Assembly (NCBI GenBank): GCA_012838685.1
Contig: DUOU01000088.1
Coordinates: 1 to 24,714, forward strand
Reading direction: 5' to 3'
DNA from: Bacteroidota bacterium
Lineage (GTDB): Bacteria; Bacteroidota; Bacteroidia; Bacteroidales; VadinHA17
Length of the DNA: 24,714 bases
Shown here piece after piece: positions 7,303 through 15,341 of this stretch (the first letter of the stretch is position 1; the number at the start of each line of letters is the position of its first letter). The position numbers were made by a program, and so were the translations under genes. The notes below the pieces were generated by a model. That model searched no databases. It was not told the origin of the DNA and saw only the letters and a list, made by a program, of their open reading frames with translations.

Positions 7303-9081
7303 ATGAAAAATAAAATAGCGCTATTCAAAAAATCTATTGAAGCGGTATGGAGATCCGCCTCCTCCTGGGCTTTAGCCAATATAATAATATCCCTTTTAAA
7401 GAGCTTTTTGCCACTGGCCCTGATTTGGCTTATAAAATTATTGATTGATGAGATAACATTGGTTGCCGGTTCCGGGAGAGCCCAACTGGACAACCTGCTT
7501 TGGCTTATCATAGCGGCAATAACAATATGGCTTTTGGATGAGATATTGTCCGATTTGGGAACATTTGTGAGAAAGAAGCAATCTATAAAGCTTGAGTCTT
7601 ATATGTTCGGGCTTCTTCATGATAAGGCAATAAAGCTCGATCTTCAATATTTTGAAAACCCCGATTATTACGATTATTTGGCCAGGGCAAGCCGGGAAGC
7701 TCCATGGCGACCAAATAGTATATTAAACAACTTAGTTTCACTTTTCAGGGGTTCGGTTTCCTTGATATTGATGTTGGGACTTCTGTTTACCTTTCATTGG
7801 GCAATGGCATTGTTGCTTGTAGTGGTAAATATTCCCGGGGTATGGTTGCGGCTCCATTTTTCCGAATTGCTTTATAATTTTCAAAGGGAACAGACCCCTG
7901 AATCCAGGAAAATGGCCTATTTCAACTGGTTACTCACGGGAAGCAGACCATCCCGTGAACTCCGACTGTTCGATCTGGGAAATTATTTTGAAAAACTTTT
8001 CAGGAGGGCGTTCGAAAACACAAAGGAGGAGGAGGTCAACTTGGTGCGCAAAAGGACATTGATTGATCTTGTTTCGGACCTGTTCAAGGCCGCCGCACTG
8101 TTTCTCGTCTTTTTCGTGATCGCGAAAAAAACAGTCGATGGTTCGCTTTCCATAGGGGAGATGTCGATGTATATCCTCGCTTTCCGTCAGGGCATGACCT
8201 ATCTCAAAGATGTTTTTGGCTCTTTGTCGGGGTTATACGAAGACTCAATATTTGTTGGCGATACATTTGAATTTCTTGATCTGGAAGAGAATATCAAGGC
8301 TGAAGAACCTATAGCGAAAACCATCTCTTTCAACAATAAAATATCACTGGAAAATGTTTCATTCAAATATCCGGGTAGCAGCAAAAATGTGATCGATAAT
8401 GTTTCGCTCGAGATAAAGAGAGGAGAAGTTGTCGCTTTTGTCGGGCCAAACGGAGCGGGTAAAAGCACCCTGGTAAGATTGTTGTGCCGGTTGTACGATA
8501 CTTCCGAAGGGAAGATCAAATGGGACAACGTGAATATCAGAAATTTTGAACCAGCCCTTTATCGTGAAAATCTATCCGTTATATTCCAGGATTTTATGCT
8601 CTATAATATGTCGGTCGAGGATAATATAACAATGGGAGATATCAGAAAAAAACCGGATATCGATAAAATGGTGGAATCTGCAAAAAATGCCGGTCTAAAA
8701 CAGTTAATTGAATCGTTGCCAAATGGATATAAGACAGTTATTGGAACTCTATTTGATGATAGCAGGGAGTTAAGTTGGGGGGAATGGCAAAAACTGGCCC
8801 TCTCCAGGGCTCTTTATCGCGATGCGCCGCTTTTGATACTGGACGAACCTTCCAGTTCATTGGACGCGAATACTGAACATGAGATTTTCAGCCGTTTCAG
8901 GGAGATAACAAAAGGCAGGACCGCTGTATTGATAAGCCACAGATTAAAAAGTTTATCATCAGTCGACAGAATTTATGTGCTCGATAAGGGAAAAATAGTT
9001 GAATCGGGAAGCCATGAAGAATTGTTGGCAATAGAGGGACTTTACCGTACAATGTACGAAAAACAGACAAGTCGGTTTTAA
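7303..9081 (+). CDS. ABC exporter (fused transmembrane and ATPase domains)
   Basis: 592 residues, the standard size of a half-transporter of the MsbA/lipid-peptide exporter type that works as a dimer in the inner membrane. Several hydrophobic segments lie in the first 300 residues (for example around 20-45, 60-80, 145-185 and 260-280). The ATPase domain has Walker A GPNGAGKST at 381-389, Q-loop VIFQDF, Walker B LLILDEP, D-loop SSLD and H-loop ISHRL. The signature motif is not LSGGQ but LSWGEWQK at 490-497: Trp replaces the first Gly and Glu the Gln. All other catalytic residues are present, so it is probably active. There is no N-terminal C39 peptidase domain, so any leader would have to be removed elsewhere; the upstream fused peptidase is a candidate. 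It lies 11 bp after that gene and 53 bp before the nucleotidyltransferase-like gene. Confidence 0.9.
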   Translation: MKNKIALFKKSIEAVWRSASSWALANIIISLLKSFLPLALIWLIKLLIDEITLVAGSGRAQLDNLLWLIIAAITIWLLDEILSDLGTFVRKKQSIKLESYMFGLLHDKAIKLDLQYFENPDYYDYLARASREAPWRPNSILNNLVSLFRGSVSLILMLGLLFTFHWAMALLLVVVNIPGVWLRLHFSELLYNFQREQTPESRKMAYFNWLLTGSRPSRELRLFDLGNYFEKLFRRAFENTKEEEVNLVRKRTLIDLVSDLFKAAALFLVFFVIAKKTVDGSLSIGEMSMYILAFRQGMTYLKDVFGSLSGLYEDSIFVGDTFEFLDLEENIKAEEPIAKTISFNNKISLENVSFKYPGSSKNVIDNVSLEIKRGEVVAFVGPNGAGKSTLVRLLCRLYDTSEGKIKWDNVNIRNFEPALYRENLSVIFQDFMLYNMSVEDNITMGDIRKKPDIDKMVESAKNAGLKQLIESLPNGYKTVIGTLFDDSRELSWGEWQKLALSRALYRDAPLLILDEPSSSLDANTEHEIFSRFREITKGRTAVLISHRLKSLSSVDRIYVLDKGKIVESGSHEELLAIEGLYRTMYEKQTSRF

Positions 9082-9134
9082 CAGCCCCAATAGAGTCGGA
9101 AATATTTGAGACATAACCTTGTTACCAATAGAAA

Positions 9135-10316
9135 ATGACGGATAAAACCAATTTAAATTTAAAAGAAGAGGACAACTTTCTGATCTTACTGTGCAGATTG
9201 GAATTGTCCGATTCTGTTGAATCGGTTCTTAAAGAGAAAATTAAAGGGATCAAAGATTGGGATTACTTCTGTTTTATGGCGAATTGGCACGGAGTAGCCG
9301 CACTTGTCTATCATAATATCGAGCGGTTAGGTTTTTTGGATATCCTCCCGAAAGAAAACCGGGATTTTCTCCATGGAAGACTATTGATGTCGGTTAGCAG
9401 GAACATATATATTGGTAAATACCTCGCCAAAACATTGGCAATTCTGGATAAGGCGGGCATAAAGAAAACCGTGCTTATTAAAGGAATGGCTCTGGAGCTA
9501 TCTGTTTACGGCAACAGGGGACTACGACAAATGTCGGATGCCGATGTGTTGATGAGCAAAGAGGATTGCATCAAATCCAGAAATATTTTAATATCCGAAG
9601 GATATCGCTCGCTCCAGGTAAAATCTATCTTCCATAAATTAATATTTACGGAAATAGGGAAACATCTCCCATCATTGATCAAAGAGGATTTTTCGTTTGA
9701 ACTCCATCATGAACTTTTTATGGGAGGAGATGATTTATCTACAGGTTGGTTGTATGATACAGCCAGGAGCGTTGAAATATTCAATCAACAAGCCTATATA
9801 CCTTCACCTTTGGCTGGATTTCTCTATTTGATCCGGCATTTATCGCTTCATGAGATAAAAAACGAATCCCAATTGCGATTATACTGTGATTTGGCAGTGC
9901 TATTGGAAAATTATAGCGAAGAAATTTTGACGGATGAACTTATTTTGAGAGCCGGTAAAGCGGGACTTGAGGAAATATTGGCGAACCGGTTAATTATTTT
10001 GAGGGATTTCTGGGGATTTGAATACCCGGAGCATATAAAAAGATTTGTCTCTCTATACGGAAAGGAGGAGTTTACGGAAAAATTCAGGTTTTTTATCAAA
10101 AGTCCCAAAGATAACGAGGTAACCAATAAAGCAATGTTGTATCGTCACCAGATTGGAGAGATAAAGGGGCCAACAAAAAAAATTCTGTTCGTGTTGGGAG
10201 ATATATTTCCCACACTTACATTCATGAAAAAAAGGTATAATTGCGGTAATAAATTTATCGCTATTTTCTATTATCCGCACAGACTCGGGAAATTATTGTA
10301 TCTGATTAAACGTTAA
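9135..10316 (+). CDS. Nucleotidyltransferase family protein (PF14907/NTP_transf_5-like)
   Basis: 393 residues. The diagnostic region is LIKGMALELSVYG (Lys116-Gly117) followed by RGLRQMSDADVLM with Asp135 and Asp137, the pattern of the minimal nucleotidyltransferase fold in this family. Proteins of this kind are often found in RiPP and lasso-peptide clusters and beside polysaccharide genes; few have a proven reaction, and nucleotide transfer to a peptide or sugar here is inference. The rest of the protein is mostly helical with no membrane segment. It follows the ABC exporter by 53 bp and precedes queH by 24 bp, so all four genes from 5921 are probably co-transcribed. Transfer of AMP or another nucleotide cannot be predicted from the sequence. 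Confidence 0.75.
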   Translation: MTDKTNLNLKEEDNFLILLCRLELSDSVESVLKEKIKGIKDWDYFCFMANWHGVAALVYHNIERLGFLDILPKENRDFLHGRLLMSVSRNIYIGKYLAKTLAILDKAGIKKTVLIKGMALELSVYGNRGLRQMSDADVLMSKEDCIKSRNILISEGYRSLQVKSIFHKLIFTEIGKHLPSLIKEDFSFELHHELFMGGDDLSTGWLYDTARSVEIFNQQAYIPSPLAGFLYLIRHLSLHEIKNESQLRLYCDLAVLLENYSEEILTDELILRAGKAGLEEILANRLIILRDFWGFEYPEHIKRFVSLYGKEEFTEKFRFFIKSPKDNEVTNKAMLYRHQIGEIKGPTKKILFVLGDIFPTLTFMKKRYNCGNKFIAIFYYPHRLGKLLYLIKR

Positions 10317-10340
10317 CACGATAAAAATATATATTATCAT

Positions 10341-10910
10341 ATGCCCGGAATAAAAATACCATCAAAAGGCAAAAAAGTGTTGCTCCATTGCTGCTGTGCT
10401 CCCTGTTCTTCCGCGATTCTGGAATGGATGGTAAACAATGGTATAAAACCGACTCTATTTTTTTACAACCCCAATATTTATCCCAAAGAGGAGTACGAAA
10501 AAAGAAAGGAGGAGTGCGTCAAACATGCCGGTCGCCTGAACCTGGAGATTGTGGATGCCGATTATGACCACAATGAATGGTTGGTGGTCGTAAGGGGACT
10601 GGAAGAGGAGCCGGAGAGGGGCCAACGTTGTGCCGAGTGTTTCAAGATGCGGATGATAGGGGCGGCTACATTCGCCCAAAATAATGGATTCCATGTTTTG
10701 ACCACCACATTAACCTCTTCAAGATGGAAAGATGCGGATCAGGTTGCTGAAGCGGGAAGATTCGCTGTTTCCCAGGTTATAGGGGTGGAATTTTGGGCAC
10801 AAAACTGGAAAAAAAACGGACTAAGCGAAAGGCGGTCCATACTGGTAAGAGAGTTCGGCTTTTACAACCAACTTTATTGTGGCTGCGAATATAGCATCAA
10901 AAAAAATTAG
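10341..10910 (+). CDS. queH: Epoxyqueuosine reductase QueH
   Basis: 189 residues, the usual length of the QueH (former DUF208) family, the cobalamin-independent enzyme that reduces epoxyqueuosine to queuosine in tRNA. The N-terminal motif LLHCCCAPCSS gives Cys17-19 and Cys22; Cys97 and Cys100 lie in RCAECFKMR; Cys180 and Cys182 lie in LYCGCEYS. These cysteines correspond to the iron-sulfur and metal-binding set of the family. The motif TTTLTSSRWKD is also typical. It replaces QueG in many bacteria. It sits 24 bp after the nucleotidyltransferase-like gene and may ride on that transcript, although its role is unrelated. queD, from the same pathway, is at 21843-22295. It ends in TAG. Confidence 0.93.
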   Translation: MPGIKIPSKGKKVLLHCCCAPCSSAILEWMVNNGIKPTLFFYNPNIYPKEEYEKRKEECVKHAGRLNLEIVDADYDHNEWLVVVRGLEEEPERGQRCAECFKMRMIGAATFAQNNGFHVLTTTLTSSRWKDADQVAEAGRFAVSQVIGVEFWAQNWKKNGLSERRSILVREFGFYNQLYCGCEYSIKKN

Positions 10911-10999
10911 TTTTCCCTTTGAAATTGTATTTAGCAAAAGACTTAACATCAAGCACATAGATATGTTAAAATAACACTAAGCACAGTATAACGGCAATA

Positions 11000-11007
11000 T
11001 ATATTTG
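11000..11007 (+). promoter_or_regulatory. Possible -7 promoter element for the PspC-domain gene
   Basis: TATATTTG is an exact TAnnTTTG match 66 bp before the ATG. No good -33 box is visible. A 7-bp inverted repeat, TTAACAT/ATGTTAA, lies just upstream, around 10942-10968. Confidence 0.35.
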
Positions 11008-11073
11008 TATCGCCATGATATTATTTATTGAAAGAAATTAAACAGGACTTAAAAGAATAAAATTTATAAAAAA

Positions 11074-11670
11074 ATGAAAACAACGGTAAATATCAGTTTA
11101 AGGGGTTATATTTTTCATTTGGAAGAGGATGCTTATGAAAGGATCAAACATTATCTGGATGACCTTAAGAGGGCCCTTTCAAACGAAGAGAATTTTAAAG
11201 AGATCATCGATAATATTGAGGAGAGAATAGCCGAGCTGTTTCGCCGGCGGCTGAGCCAGCACAAACAGGTGGTGAATATGCGCGACGTTGAGGAGGTAAT
11301 CGCCATACTGGGAACACCCGAAGAGATAAGCGGAGAGGAGAAGAGAAAAGAAGAAAACAGAAAAAACGCCTCTGCCACCGGTACCCGTAAGTTATATCGA
11401 GACCCTGTCGCCCGTGTTTTAGGGGGGGTCTGTTCCGGCCTGTCGATTTATACCGATATGCCGTTATGGTTGATGAGGGCGATATTCGTGGTGTTCGCTT
11501 TCATCGGAGGTTTCTCGGTACTTGTCTATGTTATTTTGTGGATAGTGGTACCTGAAGCCAGGACTGCCTCCCAAAAGATTGAAATGGAGGGCCGGCCGGT
11601 CAACATCGAAAATATAAAGGACTTTGTAAAACAAGAGTTTGAAACTGTTAAAAAGAGAATGAACCTATAA
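11074..11670 (+). CDS. PspC-domain membrane protein, short form
   Basis: 198 residues. The N-terminal part (1-95) is the helical segment seen before PspC domains in Bacteroidota (VNISLRGYIFHLEEDAYERI, then IIDNIEERIAELFRRR and VEEVIAILGTPEEI). The PspC domain spans about 105-165: KLYRDPVARVLGGVCSGLS, YTDMPLWLMRAIFVVFAF, and one or two membrane segments ending ILWIVVPEA. PspC proteins take part in envelope-stress sensing in other bacteria; here the role is inferred. Most Bacteroidota relatives known to me are longer and follow a PadR-type regulator gene, absent here. The reading frame stays open for about 67 further codons after the TAA stop, so a truncated longer form is possible. ATG 11074 is the natural start. 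Confidence 0.82.
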   Translation: MKTTVNISLRGYIFHLEEDAYERIKHYLDDLKRALSNEENFKEIIDNIEERIAELFRRRLSQHKQVVNMRDVEEVIAILGTPEEISGEEKRKEENRKNASATGTRKLYRDPVARVLGGVCSGLSIYTDMPLWLMRAIFVVFAFIGGFSVLVYVILWIVVPEARTASQKIEMEGRPVNIENIKDFVKQEFETVKKRMNL

Positions 11671-11891
11671 CCGCCGACAATACAGAAGAATAAACCGGGA
11701 GATCATTTGGATTCAATCCATCTGGAAGTGCGGTTTCTTCCTTACAGTTTGTATGGAAAACATGGGCATCCGCTGAATCCAACCAATCCGGGATCTTCCA
11801 TGCGGTTCGAAGAAGAGAAAACCGAAACATCAACAGGAAACCAAAAATATAACTGTAAAGCTACTTTTAGATAAAAATAAGGTTAGGATTT
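11671..11891 (+). other. Non-coding gap with inverted repeats and an open extension of the PspC frame
   Basis: The PspC reading frame is open from 11671 to a TAA at 11872-11874 but contains no recognisable domain. TTGGATTCA at 11707-11715 and TGAATCCAA at 11774-11782 form a perfect 9-bp inverted repeat. Two small potential hairpins share TGCGGTT in their loops, around 11724-11741 and 11793-11814. No promoter for mpl was recognised. Confidence 0.3.
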
Positions 11892-13250
11892 ATGAGGGTA
11901 CATTTTATAGCAATAGGAGGGGCGGTAATGCACAATCTCGCTATCGCTTTGAAACAAAAGGGATATTTGGTAACAGGGTCCGATGATGAGATTTTTGAGC
12001 CCTCTAGGTCCAGACTGGCCGAACATGGTATTCTGCCCGAGGAGTCGGGTTGGTTTCCCGAAAAAATAACGAAACAGATTGATACCGTGATATTGGGCAT
12101 GCATGCCCGGGAGGATAATCCTGAACTGGTAATGGCAAGGAGAATGGGAGTCGACATAAAATCTTTCCCGGAGTATCTTTATGAACAGACAAAGGATAAA
12201 AAACGGATCATTGTTGCCGGTAGCCATGGTAAAACAACGGTTACCGCTATGATAATGCATGTTTTTAAGACCCTGGGAATGAAGTTCGATTATATGGTTG
12301 GATCACAGGTTGAGGGTTTCGACACCATGGTCAGGTTGTCCGGTGATTCTGAATTTGCCGTTTTTGAAGGCGATGAATACCTGACCTCGCCTATAGACAG
12401 GCGTCCAAAGTTCCATCTATACATGCCCGATATCGCGATTATCAACGGGATAGCATGGGACCATATGAACGTTTTCCCCTCCTTTGATAATTATGTGGAT
12501 CAGTTCAGGATTTTTATTGAAAAGATTTTGGATGGGGGAACTTTGCTTTATTGTGATACTGATCCGGTTTTAAGGAAGTTGGTGATGGAATCAGGGAAAA
12601 ACATTGTTAAAATTCCCTATTCTGCCCATCCGTTTACCCAAAGCGAAGAGGGGATTTTCCTTGAAGCATATGGAGAAAAGTTCCCTATAAAAGTATTTGG
12701 CGAACATAATATGCAGAATATCTCGGCGGCAATGGGTGTCTGTAAAGCTGTTGGCATAAAGGAGAACAATTTTTATGACGCTATTGGAACTTTTACGGGT
12801 ACGGCCAAAAGATTACAAAAAATTGCCGAAACCGGAAACGGCATCGCCTTCCTGGATTTTGCCCATTCACCTTCAAAAGTTGAAGCCACTGTTGAGGCGG
12901 TAGCAGCCAGATACCCGCAAAGCGAAATAATCGTTTGTCTCGAATTACATACATATTCCAGTCTGAATCCTTCATTTCTGCCCCAGTATTTCGGAACGAT
13001 GAAAAAGGCCGATTTTTCTTATGTATATTACAGTAAACAGGCCCTGGAATTGAAAAAACTGCCTCCGATTTCAAAAAGTGATGTAAAAAAGGGATTTGGT
13101 GACGATAATATTGGCGTTTTTGATGATGCGCGGCAAATGTTTGATGAGATTAAATCAAGGAGTTTCAAGAAACCTGTTTTTTTGTTCATGAGTTCAGGTT
13201 CTTTTGATGGTCATGATATGGTTAAACTGGCCCGGGAACTGTTAAGGTGA
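11892..13250 (+). CDS. mpl: UDP-N-acetylmuramate:L-Ala-gamma-D-Glu-meso-DAP ligase
   Basis: 452 residues, the usual Mpl length. It reattaches recycled murein tripeptide to UDP-N-acetylmuramate in the cytoplasm. The N-terminal Rossmann-like domain begins MRVHFIAIGGAVMHNLAIAL with VTGSDDEIFEPS. The ATP-binding loop GSHGKTTVT is at 110-118. The central domain has FEGDEYLTS and NGIAWDHMNVFPSFDNYVDQF, and the C-terminal domain has FLDFAHSPSKVEATVEAV. The missing second Gly after AIGG, with Ala-Val-Met-His following, separates Mpl from MurC, which reads GIGGxGM. The enzyme implies meso-diaminopimelate peptidoglycan and a recycling pathway. It is in the same direction as the PspC gene but 221 bp away. 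It ends in TGA. Confidence 0.95.
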   Translation: MRVHFIAIGGAVMHNLAIALKQKGYLVTGSDDEIFEPSRSRLAEHGILPEESGWFPEKITKQIDTVILGMHAREDNPELVMARRMGVDIKSFPEYLYEQTKDKKRIIVAGSHGKTTVTAMIMHVFKTLGMKFDYMVGSQVEGFDTMVRLSGDSEFAVFEGDEYLTSPIDRRPKFHLYMPDIAIINGIAWDHMNVFPSFDNYVDQFRIFIEKILDGGTLLYCDTDPVLRKLVMESGKNIVKIPYSAHPFTQSEEGIFLEAYGEKFPIKVFGEHNMQNISAAMGVCKAVGIKENNFYDAIGTFTGTAKRLQKIAETGNGIAFLDFAHSPSKVEATVEAVAARYPQSEIIVCLELHTYSSLNPSFLPQYFGTMKKADFSYVYYSKQALELKKLPPISKSDVKKGFGDDNIGVFDDARQMFDEIKSRSFKKPVFLFMSSGSFDGHDMVKLARELLR

Positions 13251-13383
13251 ACTGCAGGTCTGTTTAATTTTAAGGCCGACGAGTAATATATTTATAGCCT
13301 ATATTTTGATTATCAGTAGGATATTGAACAACGTCCATCAATAAACAGGGAATAGCCGAGGTTAGTTTTTTATTTGAAAATAT

Positions 13384-13414
13384 TTTGTATAACGAAAAAA
13401 AGCTGTTTACTTTG
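13384..13414 (+). promoter_or_regulatory. Bacteroidota-type promoter for tRNA-Glu and rpsT
   Basis: TTTG at 13384-13387, a 19-bp spacer, then TTACTTTG at 13407-13414, one mismatch from TAnnTTTG. The predicted start lies near 13421, 20 bp before the tRNA. This is the best two-box promoter in the window. Confidence 0.6.
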
Positions 13415-13440
13415 CGGACTCGTTTGAGAGTTCTTTTTAT

Positions 13441-13512
13441 GGTCCATTCGTCTAGTGGTTAGGACGTCAGGTTTTCATCCTGGTAACAGGGGTTCGATTC
13501 CCCTATGGACTA
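13441..13512 (+). tRNA. tRNA-Glu (anticodon TTC)
   Basis: A 72-nt cloverleaf. The acceptor stem is GGTCCAT against ATGGACT, with a G-T pair at the base, and A13512 is the discriminator. The D arm contains CTAGTGGTTAG. The anticodon loop TTTTCAT reads TTC, decoding glutamate codons. The T arm is AGGGGTTCGATTCCCCT. The CCA end is not encoded; the bases after the discriminator are CAA. rpsT starts 28 bp downstream and probably shares the transcript. Confidence 0.97.
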
Positions 13513-13539
13513 CAAATTTTGGAAGATAATTTATTTATT

Positions 13540-13794
13540 ATGGCAAACCATAAATCATCAGAAAAAAGGATCAGGCAGACAGAGGCCAGAACCAAAAGTA
13601 ACAGGTACTACGCTAAAACAATGCGCAATGCGTTGAAGAGACTGCGTTTAACTACCGATAAGAAAGAGGCTTTGGAAATGGCTCCCAAGATGGACTCTAT
13701 GTTGGACAAACTTGCCAAGAGGAATATTATACACAAAAACAAGGCGGCAAACCTCAAATCGTCCGTTCAGAAGCACATTAACAGTCTGAACTGA
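13540..13794 (+). CDS. rpsT: 30S ribosomal protein S20
   Basis: 84 residues, starting MANHKSSEKRIRQTEARTKS, the hallmark of S20, and ending in KNKAANLKSSVQKHINSL. The protein is lysine- and arginine-rich and helical and binds 16S rRNA early in 30S assembly. I chose ATG 13540 over an in-frame TTG at 13519 because S20 proteins begin MANxKSA and the extra seven residues have no counterpart. It is the last gene of the tRNA-Glu unit; a strong intrinsic terminator follows 26 bp after the stop. The stop is TGA. Confidence 0.97.
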   Translation: MANHKSSEKRIRQTEARTKSNRYYAKTMRNALKRLRLTTDKKEALEMAPKMDSMLDKLAKRNIIHKNKAANLKSSVQKHINSLN

Positions 13795-13820
13795 TCAAAA
13801 AAAGGTATTTTTTTACTGCA

Positions 13821-13856
13821 GGGTTACCCGTTCAGGGCAACCCTTTTTTTGTTTTT
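13821..13856 (+). terminator. Intrinsic terminator after rpsT
   Basis: The hairpin 13821-13843 pairs GGGTT with AACCC and CCC with GGG, with one A-C mismatch and a five-base loop. It is followed directly by TTTTTTTGTTTTT. It should end the tRNA-Glu/rpsT transcript before radC. Confidence 0.85.
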
Positions 13857-13928
13857 AAAAACTTTCTTTTTGCTTTTATTTTTCGAACCGGTTGGTTATC
13901 TTGCCAACGGAATAAATTTTTCGTTGAA

Positions 13929-14612
13929 ATGAGTCTTAAAATAAAAGATTGGGCAAAAGAGGACAGACCGAGAGAAAAACTTGTCGCCAAGGGGCCTTCG
14001 GCTTTAAGTGACGCCGAACTACTGGCAATTTTGATATCAACAGGAACCAAGGAAAAGTCGGCCGTGGATCTTGGGCGCGAGCTGTTGAAGCAGGCTGACA
14101 ACAACCTGGATACTCTCGGAAAGCTTGAACTTTCCGATATCAGGAAAGTGGCCGGTATAGGAGAAGCCAAAGCGGTAACAATAGCGGCGGCACTTGAACT
14201 GGGTAGGCGAAGGAAGATGGCAACTCCCCCGACGAGAGCGCAAGTCAGGAGTTCAAGAGACGCTGCCGATATTTTTCAACCTTTATTGGCCGATCTCAAG
14301 CATGAGGAGTTTTGGTTGCTGTTTCTGAGTCGTTCCAACAAAGAGATAAGCAGGATGAAACTGAGCCAGGGAGGGATAAGTGGGACTGTAATAGATGTCA
14401 GGATTATAATGAAAAAAGCTGTTGAATGTTTAGCTTCGGGATTAATCCTTTGTCATAACCATCCATCAGGAAACACTTCCCCAAGTGAAGCAGATATCCA
14501 ACTGACACGTAAAATCAGGGATGCGGGGAAACTTATGGACGTGAACCTTCTGGATCATATAATAATTTGTGGCAACGATTATTACAGTTTCGCCGATAAT
14601 GGAGAACTTTAA
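13929..14612 (+). CDS. radC: RadC family JAB/MPN+ protein
   Basis: 227 residues, the family's normal length. The N-terminal helix-hairpin-helix part includes REKLVAKGPSALSDAELLAI and VAGIGEAKAVTIAAALEL. The C-terminal JAMM metalloprotease-like domain has LCHNHPSGNTSPSEAD, with His176, His178, Ser186 and Asp189 matching HxHx7SxxD. Once called a DNA repair protein, its biochemical role is still unsettled. The metal ligands are intact. It starts 72 bp after the rpsT terminator. Its TAA stop overlaps the folK stop on the other strand by 4 bp. Confidence 0.95.
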   Translation: MSLKIKDWAKEDRPREKLVAKGPSALSDAELLAILISTGTKEKSAVDLGRELLKQADNNLDTLGKLELSDIRKVAGIGEAKAVTIAAALELGRRRKMATPPTRAQVRSSRDAADIFQPLLADLKHEEFWLLFLSRSNKEISRMKLSQGGISGTVIDVRIIMKKAVECLASGLILCHNHPSGNTSPSEADIQLTRKIRDAGKLMDVNLLDHIIICGNDYYSFADNGEL

Positions 14613-15121
14613 TTGGAACGACCAAATAGTTGGGAGTCATCAACTTTTTTGACAAGACCTTTATCCGGGCAATTTTCAGCCATTATCCTGATGCTCTTTT
14701 TCAACACAGGATGTACCAGTTCAGGGGCTATATCGGCAAGAGGTTTCAAAACAAACATCCTCTCCCCTATATGAGGATGGGGGATGGTCAGGTTTGGGCT
14801 GTTTACGACAGATTCGTTGAAAAACAGAATATCCAGGTCAATTGGCCGGTTTTGATAAACAATGGACTCTCTTTGGCGGCCAAGAGATCTTTCAATACTT
14901 TGAAGCGCATCCAGAAGATCATCCGGATTTAGCGCGGTGTCAATTAAAACGACAAGATTCAGAAAGTGGTTTTTGGATTCAAACCCCCATGGCTCTGTTT
15001 CGTATGTGGGAGATTGGACAATAATTTGACCCACCGAACCATTGATATTGGCCAAAGCCATTTCAATGTTTAGTTCCCTATTGCCAATATTTGAACCTAT
15101 ACCGATAAAAACCTTGTTCAT
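14609..15121 (-). CDS. folK: 2-amino-4-hydroxy-6-hydroxymethyldihydropteridine pyrophosphokinase
   Basis: 170 residues from the ATG at 15121-15119 (a TTG one codon upstream is unlikely). It begins MNKVFIGIGSNIGNRE, then has TYETEPWGF, FLNLVVLIDTAL, IERSLGRQRE, NRPIDLDILFF and IPHPHIGERMFVLKPLADI. These are all the classic HPPK landmarks; the two aspartates of DLDILFF bind magnesium. It transfers pyrophosphate from ATP to the pterin in folate synthesis. In several Bacteroidota I recall folK lying beside sppA-lpxK-punA; here it is adjacent but divergent from sppA across 220 bp. No clear promoter was found in that gap. Confidence 0.95.
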   Translation of the reverse strand: MNKVFIGIGSNIGNRELNIEMALANINGSVGQIIVQSPTYETEPWGFESKNHFLNLVVLIDTALNPDDLLDALQSIERSLGRQRESIVYQNRPIDLDILFFNESVVNSPNLTIPHPHIGERMFVLKPLADIAPELVHPVLKKSIRIMAENCPDKGLVKKVDDSQLFGRSN

Positions 15122-15341
15122 CAATCAATATTTTTTTGCCCGGGGATATTTTTGCTCCCATAAAGTTGCGCGATAATAGTAAAATGATCACGGTTATTTT
15201 CATTCAACAAACTTAAATTAAATAGTCATTTGTAATCCATTTTTTATACTTTTAACTCGGAATAAATAGGCAGATAATTAATAACGTAACCATTATAGTT
15301 TTATAAATAGAATTTCAAATAAGCGTTTAAAATATAGGCAA

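Noticed and set aside
11867..12260. Two minus-strand frames of 96 and 125 codons at the start of mpl
   Set aside because: They overlap mpl, which has every motif of its family; they are antisense shadows.
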